This document shows positions 8,399 through 15,398 of a DNA stretch of 31,266 nt, in pieces. This DNA comes from an uncultured Dialister sp. (GTDB lineage Bacteria; Bacillota; Negativicutes; Veillonellales; Dialisteraceae): assembly GCA_934216155.1 (NCBI GenBank), contig CAKQBK010000025.1, forward strand, positions 1 to 31,266. Reading direction: 5' to 3'. Both the position numbers and the translations under genes were made by a program. How positions within the stretch are numbered: position 1 is the first letter of the stretch; each line of letters starts with the position of its first letter. The notes under the pieces are model-generated. The model was given only the letters and a program-made list of their open reading frames with translations. It ran no database searches and was not told the origin of the DNA.

Positions 8399-8651
8399 TA
8401 CAAGGATATTGACCAAAACTCGCAGAAACCTGTGTACTATTGATTCACACATTTTTGTAATATTCACCGACAGACACAGGATATATGAATGACCAACCAC
8501 TAACTAGTAACTGGTGAAGAGAAAGTTACGTTATTTTCTTTATCTTACACCATATGAGAAACGATTGCACGAAAAAATCCCCTTCCTAAGGAAAGGGATT
8601 ACCGTTAGTGGTGACAGGTTGCTCAGGTTCTCCGAATGTGCCCATAGACGC

Positions 8652-8878
8652 AATGCTATTAAGTTAAGTGAAATATGTGGTGATTCCTTTTGTGACAAAG
8701 TTGCTAAGGTTGCTCAGGACTCTCAAGTTTCTCAGGTTCCCCGAATGAGATGATAACGCTAGCGTCTATCAGCGCATTCGAAGAACCTGAGCAGCCTTAG
8801 CAACTTGAGAAACCTGAGTAACCTATAATCACAAACCAAATTATGCTTACTGGCGCAAATCCTTAACTTAACAGCATT
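8652..8878. repeat. Family A element with TTAAGTTAAG inverted ends
   Basis: The ends AATGCTATTAAGTTAAG and CTTAACTTAACAGCATT are inverted repeats with one mismatch. The left arm has phased 9-bp units GTTGCTAAG, GTTGCTCAG, GACTCTCAA and GTTTCTCAG; the right arm is the inverse (AACCTGAGC, AGCCTTAGC, AACTTGAG). The centre holds ACGCTAGCGT. About 170 bases are nearly identical to 29834-30003. An extra half array lies just to its left at 8619-8640. It occupies the hsdS-hsdR spacer. Confidence 0.82.
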
Positions 8879-8922
8879 GAGGAAGGGGGTTAACGCTGGT
8901 GCTTCTTTCGGTAGAGAAACAA

Positions 8923-10113
8923 TCAGCCGAAGTACTGTTGCATGAGGGATTTTTTGAGCGTTTCCAGTTCGTCCAAGCTCTTTTGGATAGCTATTTTTAA
9001 TTTATCAGTGGATTTTACGAAATCAGCAAATTTATTTTGCAATTCTATATCAGGAACAATCATATGAAAATTCATAACATCTTTCTGGTTAATACTAGCT
9101 TGATTGACTGCCTTTTTGGCCCTACTCAAAATTTGCTTTTTCATATATGCCGTACACAACAAAAATGTTGCAAAAATCGGATTAACATTTTTCTCATCTA
9201 AATGAAAGCGCATCATATTAGATTCAAAAACTGTATGTTCATGTGATCCTCTAATAAGAGCACATTTGCCAAGGTATTCCAAACTATTTACTCTATTTAT
9301 CACGATATCGTTTTCTTGTAATTGATATTTTTCTAATTCTGCCTGTGTACATTTTAATCGCTTTAAACAAGCAAAATCACTCACTCTGCCACTATAAAAA
9401 GCATCTATCCTTAAAATTGGAATTCCATCATTATTTTCAACATAGCTACTTTGTGGCTTATATAATCCATTCTGTGGTTCCAAAGTTACTAATTGCTCAA
9501 TTTTCAATATATTCCACTTCTTTGGATTAAGTACTGGATCTCCAAACATCTCTATAAACCGGGATTTGACCAGTTCATCCAATTTTTGTAATTGTAATGT
9601 CCTTAAATTAATTAATCTAATAATTAAATCTAATTTTTCTACTATAATTTTTTGTTTTTCAACTGAATAAAGAGGAATGTAATAGTCCTTCAACCATTCT
9701 GTACTTAAATTTTTTTGTGCAATTCCATTTGATGAATAAATACAAGCATTTTCAAAGATATCAGAATTCAATGCATGAAATAAATATTTTCTATCAATTT
9801 CAAAACCGGAATTCTTCAATCTCAAACAAGCAACTCTTTGGTTCAAAGCTGCCGGCAAAAGTAATTTAGGCAATAGACCGACACGCCCAACATTGCCAGT
9901 CAAAGAAATTAACAAATCATCTTGATTAAGCATATATTTCTTTAAAGTATCTTGTGCCTCAATAGGATAATATTTGGGATCATCATCTGCAATATATCCT
10001 TTTTGTACATTAGTGATTCTAATAATGCGTATCCCATCAAGCACATAGTTACTGCTTTTAAATGCATAGCCATTTAGAACATCACAAATATCCCCTAGTC
10101 GAACTTTTCTCAT
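8923..10113 (-). CDS. hsdS: Type I restriction-modification specificity subunit S
   Basis: The 396-residue product has the two-half HsdS layout: target-recognition domain 1 (about 1-150), a central conserved helix (about 155-195, around KLDLIIRLINLRTLQLQKLDE), recognition domain 2 (about 200-350) and a C-terminal conserved helix (LDELETLKKSLMQQYFG). Each half begins with the typical KVRLGDICDV- or KWNILKIEQLV-type start. It reads the bipartite DNA target for both methylation and cleavage. It overlaps hsdM by four bases (ATGA). Its DNA is visibly more AT-rich than hsdM and hsdR, typical of exchanged specificity genes. No second or inverted hsdS fragment is present in the window. Confidence 0.95.
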   Translation of the reverse strand: MRKVRLGDICDVLNGYAFKSSNYVLDGIRIIRITNVQKGYIADDDPKYYPIEAQDTLKKYMLNQDDLLISLTGNVGRVGLLPKLLLPAALNQRVACLRLKNSGFEIDRKYLFHALNSDIFENACIYSSNGIAQKNLSTEWLKDYYIPLYSVEKQKIIVEKLDLIIRLINLRTLQLQKLDELVKSRFIEMFGDPVLNPKKWNILKIEQLVTLEPQNGLYKPQSSYVENNDGIPILRIDAFYSGRVSDFACLKRLKCTQAELEKYQLQENDIVINRVNSLEYLGKCALIRGSHEHTVFESNMMRFHLDEKNVNPIFATFLLCTAYMKKQILSRAKKAVNQASINQKDVMNFHMIVPDIELQNKFADFVKSTDKLKIAIQKSLDELETLKKSLMQQYFG

Positions 10114-11636
10114 AACATCTTCTCCAGTTCATCCAATCCTTCATGAATCTCTGTTTCCAGCTGGCGAAGTTCGGCCAGGATGTCTTTGGTGGGCGGGTAT
10201 TTTACGGGGACATATTCGATTTCTTTGTACTTATTGATGGACAGGTCGTAGTCATTATCTACGATATCCTGTTTGGGCACGAAGAAGCTCTGGTCGGTCC
10301 GTTTCCGGTCTCCTTCTTCGTCTAAGTGATGGAAGCGGTGAATCAGGTCGGGGATATCGTTTTCTTTGACCGGATTTCTTTTATCATCGAGAGAGAAGCC
10401 GTCGGCTTTCATGTCGTAGAACCATACGTTGTCAGTACCGCCAGCACCGGTTTTGGTGAAGATGAGAACCGCCGTGGACACTCCGGCGTAGGGTTTGAAT
10501 ACACCGGAAGGCATGGAAATCACGGCCTGGAGCTGGTGATTTTCTACCAGTTCTTTGCGGATGGCTTTATGGGCTTTGCTACTGCCGAAGAGCACCCCAT
10601 CAGGAACGATGCAGGCACAGCGGCCGCCTTTCTGAAGAATACGAAGGAAAAGGGCCAGGAAGAGTAGTTCTGTTTTCTTCGTATTGGTGATGGCTTTCAG
10701 GTCGTCGTTGATACTTTCAGCGTCAATGGTGCCTTTGAATGGTGGATTGGCCAGGCACAGGGTGTACGCGTCAGCGATCTGGTTCTGTTTCGACAAGCTG
10801 TCTTTGTAAGCCACGTGGGGATGGTCGATGCTATGGAGCATGAGGTTCATAGCAGAAATACGAAGCATGGTCTGGTCCATGTCGAACCCATTGAACATGT
10901 CGCTCTTGTAGTGGTTCCATTCCTCATTGGTCATGGTGTCACTGTAGTGGTCGTGGATGTATTCTGCAGAAGAAATCAGGAATCCCGCGGTGCCGCAGGC
11001 CGGGTCACAAATGCGGTCTTTCGGAGTGGGACGAAGGAGCGCCACCATCATTTCACGAATGTGCTTCGGTGTGCGGAATTGTCCATTCTGACCGGCAGTA
11101 GACAATTTGCCCAGCATGTATTCGTACAGGTCGCCCTGCATATCTTTATCTTCCAGGTCATGGGTGTACAGTTCTTCCAGGCCGGTGATGATTTTTTCCA
11201 ATACCTGCGGGGTCGGAATCATGAATGTCGCATCTGCCATGTAGGTGGAAAATACATTGTCTTCCCCTGTCCCTGTTTCTTCCGAGAGAGGAATCAGTTT
11301 CCCTGTGCTGTCAAAATCAGGCAGGTGTCCCTTTTTCATGGCTTTGATGGCAGGAAATACGTAATCTCTCACGATGCGGAAAATGTCGTCCGGGTTCTTG
11401 TCCTTGAAATGGCTCCACCGCATGGCCTGCCCCACCGCAGAGGATGGGAAAATGTGATTTCCTTTGAATCCCATGGCGTTTTCCATTTTCTCCGTATTGG
11501 TTTCCTTCACGTCCAGAGAACGGATAAACATGAGATAGGTCAACTGCTCGATGACGGTCAAAGGGTTCGTGATACCTCCGGCCCAGATATTGGTCCAAAT
11601 CTGATCGACTTTATTTTTTACGGTTCCTGTAATCAT
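10110..11636 (-). CDS. hsdM: Type I restriction-modification methyltransferase M subunit
   Basis: The 508-residue product has the helical HsdM N-terminal domain (about 10-150, with TVIEQLTYLMFIRSLD) and an N6-adenine methyltransferase domain. SAM-binding motif I is DPACGTAGFL at 211-220 and catalytic motif IV is NPPF at 297-300. The segment QFRTPKHIREMMVALLRP before motif I is typical of the family. It methylates adenine in the sequence set by HsdS, protecting host DNA. An AGGAGG site stands seven bases before ATG 11636. It leads the hsdMS unit. The upstream DNA contains TTGCCA and TTGAAA boxes but no convincing promoter by eye. Confidence 0.97.
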   Translation of the reverse strand: MITGTVKNKVDQIWTNIWAGGITNPLTVIEQLTYLMFIRSLDVKETNTEKMENAMGFKGNHIFPSSAVGQAMRWSHFKDKNPDDIFRIVRDYVFPAIKAMKKGHLPDFDSTGKLIPLSEETGTGEDNVFSTYMADATFMIPTPQVLEKIITGLEELYTHDLEDKDMQGDLYEYMLGKLSTAGQNGQFRTPKHIREMMVALLRPTPKDRICDPACGTAGFLISSAEYIHDHYSDTMTNEEWNHYKSDMFNGFDMDQTMLRISAMNLMLHSIDHPHVAYKDSLSKQNQIADAYTLCLANPPFKGTIDAESINDDLKAITNTKKTELLFLALFLRILQKGGRCACIVPDGVLFGSSKAHKAIRKELVENHQLQAVISMPSGVFKPYAGVSTAVLIFTKTGAGGTDNVWFYDMKADGFSLDDKRNPVKENDIPDLIHRFHHLDEEGDRKRTDQSFFVPKQDIVDNDYDLSINKYKEIEYVPVKYPPTKDILAELRQLETEIHEGLDELEKML

Positions 11637-11703
11637 TATTTCCTCCTACGTAATAAAAGGTCATTCATTTTTCAACTGGCAACAATAGAATAAGCGGTAA
11701 ACC

Positions 11704-11863
11704 GCGTCCCCCCTTGGAGAAGGGGGAATCAAAGGGGGATAGACGCTCCTAGCGGTATGAAACACTTTGTGAGTTTGTGAAACAATGAACCATGATTCGC
11801 TAATGCTGATTATGTCCCTTCGGGCCATTCTATCCCCGGCTTCGCCGCCCCTTCTCCAAGGGG
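11704..11863. repeat. Palindromic intergenic element related to family C
   Basis: CCCCCCTTGGAGAAGGGGG at the left faces CCCCTTCTCCAAGGGG at the right, with an inner pair GGGGGATAGACGCTCCTAGCGG and ATTCTATCCCCGGC. The arrangement (CCCCTT hairpin, GGGGATAG, TAGCG, then the inverse) is like the elements at 12622-12872 and 21607-21853, but the sequence differs. It lies directly upstream of hsdM. Confidence 0.6.
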
Positions 11864-11978
11864 CAACACATTAGTGCAAATACCATTTTATTCATTACAA
11901 ACTAGAATCTTCACATAATAAATTAACGAGCAATCACTAAGTAATTCTTATTTATTTTACCATTTCCTTTCCATACCC

Positions 11979-12024
11979 AAAAGAGCCGAAGGAGAAAATA
12001 TCCATTTCTCTTTCGGCTCTTTTT
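11979..12024 (-). terminator. Strong hairpin, probable terminator
   Basis: AAAAGAGCCGAAGGAGAAA pairs with TTTCTCTTTCGGCTCTTTTT across a six-base loop, with one internal mismatch. T runs flank both sides, so it could work in either direction. No protein gene ends here in either direction. On the minus strand it would end a transcript coming from 12025-12480. Confidence 0.65.
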
Positions 12025-12480
12025 CTTTCCACGCAAAAAGGCAGAAAAACAATTCCTTTTTTGAAGTAGTCTCATCCAATGAATCAGGCGTCTGATCGAG
12101 AACATCAATTTCCGGACAGGGCCCCCGAAGGGGACTGTCTTACTCCTTGAGAGGTGGCCCAGAACTAGTCGTCAGAGCGATGAGGGTTCCTTACTTTTCA
12201 GATTTGCTTTTCTGCTTTTTTGTTTGTTCATGGTTGTTACTCATTTGGTTCTTAACAATCATTACTTTTCCGCCGATTCCTCCCGGGCAGAACCCTTGGA
12301 AAAGGGAAAGGAAAATTCACCGCATCTCCTCGCTGACCATTTCTTCTCTCCGGGGCCTAGGATGGAGATTGGAAAAGCCTTTGATTCGACTTCCGGGAAG
12401 TGTTTTTCCCTTCCACTAATAGTATCGTAAAAAGGCATGACATTGTGACCCTGTTTCAGAAAAAATTTTACGAAATTATT
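12025..12480 (-). other. Gene-free stretch, possible structured RNA
   Basis: This 456-bp block is not part of any repeat family seen elsewhere in the window and has no convincing protein gene. On the minus strand it contains short GC-rich hairpins: GACAGTCCCCTTCGGGG with CCCTGTC (12115-12139), GATCAGACGCCTGATT (12086-12101) and GGAAGGGAAAAACACTTCC. It runs into the hairpin at 11979-12024. I could not match it to tmRNA, RNase P RNA, 6S or SRP RNA by their conserved cores, and no clear promoter was found. A decayed gene or an RNA gene is equally possible. Confidence 0.25.
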
Positions 12481-12538
12481 GGTTTTCCCTTTGGGGCAAT
12501 ACGATTGTTAGTAGATATGATTCCGCTAGTGGTGACAG

Positions 12539-12598
12539 GTTGCTCAAGTTTCTAAGGGTTCTCAGGTTGCTCAGGTTCCCCGAATGTGCTGATAGACG
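12539..12598. repeat. Family A half element (9-bp array)
   Basis: Phased units GTTGCTCAA, GTTTCTAAG, GGTTCTCAG and GTTGCTCAG lead into CCCCGAATGTGCTGATAGACG, the conserved centre of family A. The inverse arm is missing; a family C element follows. Confidence 0.7.
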
Positions 12599-12621
12599 TA
12601 GGTTAGAGGCACTCATCAAAA

Positions 12622-12872
12622 AATCCCCTTCCTTTGGAAGGGGAAAGGACATAAGCGTAGCGAAATGTCCCAGGGGATAGCTCGCTCTAGCGATATACTT
12701 CGTTGATGTCACTATCCATTTCGGCGTCCTGCAATAGCGATTGACCGTAAGTTCTGGGCGCCGACTTGACGATGTGTCACCTATCATGTATATCGCTAGT
12801 GGGAGCTATCCCCCCTGCCCCCCCTTCCAGAGGAAGAGGGTTAACGCTAGCAATTCTTCCATTTGTGACACT
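12622..12872. repeat. Family C element, copy 1
   Basis: It is closely similar along its length to 21607-21853. Shared blocks are TCCCCTTCCTTTGGAAGGGG, GGACATAAGCGTAGCG, CAGGGGATAGCTCGCT, GGCGTCCTGC with CCGTAAGTTCTGG, and TATCGCTAGTGGGAGCTATC. It is palindromic overall (GGGGATAGCTC...GAGCTATCCCC) with an inner CGGCG/CGCCG hairpin. It contains no gene. Confidence 0.8.
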
Positions 12873-12901
12873 TATTTTTATAACCGCAAAAAATAGATAT
12901 T

Positions 12902-12993
12902 ATCACCAGGTTCGCTTGCGATGTTCATAGTGAAGTATACCGCTACTGCCTCCCCCCCCTCTGCCTTCGGCAGCTCCCCCGACAGGGGAGCCG
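12902..12993. repeat. Family B fragment
   Basis: ATCACCAGGTTCGCTTGCG, ATGTTCATAG, GAAGTATACCGC and CTGCCTTCGGCAGCTCCCC match the right part of family B and most closely the fragment at 18195-18282. It sits just downstream of mutS2. Confidence 0.7.
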
Positions 12994-13043
12994 AGACGCT
13001 GGCGATAATTCCGTTAGATGCTATATTTCCTAATCCCTAGTTA

Positions 13044-15398
13044 TCAAAAGAATACTTCCGTTGCCCCGGCACCGCCGTTTCTGGGATCGGCTTCGTGGAA
13101 TTCTTTGATATAGGTGAGACCACGAAGGTATTCGTGGATGCCTTGGCGGAGTTTACCTGTGCCTTTGCCGTGAATGATGGTCACCGGAGAGACGCCGGAG
13201 AGGAAGCAATCATTCAGGAAGCGGTCCACCTCGGGGATGGCTTCGTCTACGGTTTTTCCGATTACGTTCACTGTGGTATGGATGGTACGGACGCTGGAGG
13301 TAGCGTGGGATACGAAATGTGCCACGGGAGATTTTTTCTGTTTCGGTTTCTGCTGCTTAGTTTCAAAGCAGTGGTCCGGGGTGACGGTGACGTTCATGAG
13401 GCCGCAGGAGACGGTGATTTTATTTCCTGCCACTTTGGTGATGACGCCATCGCTATCCAAGGTGTCGATGTAGACATAGAGGCCTTTTTTCAGGGCTTCT
13501 TTGGCTACGGGGTTCCTTCTATTTTCTTTGCCAGGCAGTTTCATCTTATCGATTTTCCCACGAACGCCGGCGATGTGGTTATTCAGATCGTCTTTGGCGA
13601 GGTCGGAGGCTTTTTTCTTTAAGTCTTTGATGATCGCTTCGGACTGGTTCCTCAGGTCTCGTTTGATGCTTTCTGCTTCGGCTCTTGTTTTTTCCAGAAT
13701 GGCGTCTTTTTTCTTATAGAAATTGGCAGTTTCTGCTTTCAGTTCGTTTCTAAGTTCTTCTGCCTGTTTGAGATTTTCCAGAACCGCTTCTTTTTCGTGG
13801 GCCACTTCGCGGCTCTGCTGGTTCAGCCGGGCCATGACTTCTTCCATGTTGTGCAGCGGTGAGCCTTCTTTCAGCTGGGACGCACGGGAGAGAACCAGGG
13901 CGGGCATGCCCAGTCGTTTGCAGATGGAGAAGGCGTTACTATTTCCTGCTACACCGATAATGAGGTGGTAGGTCGGGGTCAGTGTTTCTTCGTCAAATTC
14001 CACAAAGGCATTTTCGATGCCTCTGGTTTCGTAGGCCAGTTTCTTCATTTCACTGAAATGGGAGGTAATGATGGCCGGTGTGCCTTGCATTTGCAGGTAT
14101 TCCGTGACAGATTGTGCCAGGGCCGCCCCTTCTACTGGGTCGGTGCCGGATCCCAATTCGTCCAAGAGGACCAGGTCATCGGGGCCCACAGAGGATAGGA
14201 AGGATACCAGCTGGGTGATATAGCTGGAGAAAGTGGACAGGTTGTACTGGATGCTCTGTTCGTCGCCGATGATGGCGTACATGTTTTGATAGAGAGGCAG
14301 TGTACTTCCTTCAGCCGCCGGAATGAATAGGCCCGACTGATTCATGAGAGCCAGAAGGCCAGCGGTTTTGATGGCAATGGTTTTCCCGCCAGCATTAGAA
14401 CCGGTGATGATGAGGATTTGGAAGTCTTTTCCCAGAGTCATGGAAATAGGAACCACTTTTTTCGGGTCAATCAAAGGATGACGGGCATTCCGAAGGTCCA
14501 GGATACCCTTGGCGGAGTAGACCGCTCTCACCCCTTGCATGGACAGGGCCAATTTCGCTCTGGCGAAAATGAATTCCAGTTCAGTGGCCAGTTTGCAGTT
14601 GTCTTGGGTCACTTCGCTGCTTTTCTTCACCTGCTCGGTCAAAGCACGGAGAATTTCTTGTATTTCCTGCTTTTCCGCAGCAGTCAGCTCCGCTAGGTCG
14701 TTATTGAGCCGCACAGAAACCATCGGTTCCATGAAGAGGGTTTGTCCGGTGGAGGAACGATCATGGACGATACCATCGAATTTATACCGGTATTCTTCTT
14801 TGACGGGCACCACGTAGCGACCATTTCTTTGGGTCACGATGGCGTCTTGGAAATAGCCGGACTGGTCTTTGTCGGTGATGATTTGCTGGAAGGTTTTGCG
14901 AATCCGGTTCTTGATCATTTCCTTTTCGGTGCGAATGCGAGACAGTTTCGGAGAGGCCCGGTCGCTGATTTCGCCGTGTTCATCAAAGACTTGTCCGATA
15001 CGGGTGATGAGTTGTTCTTGGGAAATAATGAGACTAGACAATTCTTCCAGGGCCGGATACAGCAAATGCCGTTCCCCTTCAAAGTAGTGGTGCATCTTTT
15101 TGTACGTTTCCAGCGATGCTGCCAGGTCCATGAATTCTTTCCCAGTGAGAATCATGTCTTTCTTGGCTTTCCGGAGAATTTCGCGGATGTCATAGGTTTC
15201 GCCCAAAGGGGTGGTAAGTTCCCGTTCCAGAAGAATGGTGGCTTCTTCTGTTTCTTCCAATTTCTTATCTACTATTTCAGGAACGCTAGAGGGCACGAGA
15301 GACATAGCCAGCTCTTTAGATAAGGCAGAGGGCGCCATGTCTCGCAGTTTTTCACGAATCTGGTCAAATTCCAGCGTTTCCAATACATTTTCTTTCAT
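13044..15398 (-). CDS. mutS2: MutS2 family endonuclease/ribosome rescue ATPase
   Basis: The 784-residue product is typical in length. It has the MutS core and clamp helices (about 1-290), an ABC ATPase with Walker A GSNAGGKT at 333-340 and Walker B VLLDELGSGTDPVEGAALAQ, a long charged coiled coil (about 515-620), a KOW-like segment (GLYVYIDTLDSDGVITKV) and a C-terminal Smr domain (about 705-784) with HGKGTGKLR. It lacks the mismatch-recognition domain of MutS1. Family roles are suppression of recombination and, in Bacillus, splitting of collided ribosomes. It starts one base inside the stop of the U32 gene (TAATG) with an AAAGGAG site, so the two are coupled. No terminator was recognised beyond its stop, where repeats begin. 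Confidence 0.97.
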   Translation of the reverse strand: MKENVLETLEFDQIREKLRDMAPSALSKELAMSLVPSSVPEIVDKKLEETEEATILLERELTTPLGETYDIREILRKAKKDMILTGKEFMDLAASLETYKKMHHYFEGERHLLYPALEELSSLIISQEQLITRIGQVFDEHGEISDRASPKLSRIRTEKEMIKNRIRKTFQQIITDKDQSGYFQDAIVTQRNGRYVVPVKEEYRYKFDGIVHDRSSTGQTLFMEPMVSVRLNNDLAELTAAEKQEIQEILRALTEQVKKSSEVTQDNCKLATELEFIFARAKLALSMQGVRAVYSAKGILDLRNARHPLIDPKKVVPISMTLGKDFQILIITGSNAGGKTIAIKTAGLLALMNQSGLFIPAAEGSTLPLYQNMYAIIGDEQSIQYNLSTFSSYITQLVSFLSSVGPDDLVLLDELGSGTDPVEGAALAQSVTEYLQMQGTPAIITSHFSEMKKLAYETRGIENAFVEFDEETLTPTYHLIIGVAGNSNAFSICKRLGMPALVLSRASQLKEGSPLHNMEEVMARLNQQSREVAHEKEAVLENLKQAEELRNELKAETANFYKKKDAILEKTRAEAESIKRDLRNQSEAIIKDLKKKASDLAKDDLNNHIAGVRGKIDKMKLPGKENRRNPVAKEALKKGLYVYIDTLDSDGVITKVAGNKITVSCGLMNVTVTPDHCFETKQQKPKQKKSPVAHFVSHATSSVRTIHTTVNVIGKTVDEAIPEVDRFLNDCFLSGVSPVTIIHGKGTGKLRQGIHEYLRGLTYIKEFHEADPRNGGAGATEVFF

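Noticed and set aside
8514..8753. 79-codon plus-strand frame between hsdS and hsdR
   Set aside because: It is composed of repeat DNA; its second half is the family A arrays and the frame is not kept in other copies.
8696..8820. CRISPR-like appearance of regularly repeated short units
   Set aside because: The units are 9 bp and contiguous, with no unique spacers, and the arrays face each other as a palindrome. No cas genes are present.
12147..12419. 90-codon plus-strand frame in the hsdM-mutS2 spacer
   Set aside because: There is no ribosome binding site or recognisable family, the region is hairpin-rich, and a second frame overlaps it with equal openness.
12115..12480. Known housekeeping RNAs (tmRNA, RNase P RNA, 6S, SRP RNA)
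   Set aside because: None of their conserved cores was found, such as the tmRNA TTCGAC start and ALAA tag or the RNase P GAGGAAAGTCC core, so no family name was given.
12476..12787. 103-codon minus-strand frame
   Set aside because: It is made of family A and C repeat sequence, and the corresponding frame is broken in the copy near 21.6 kb.
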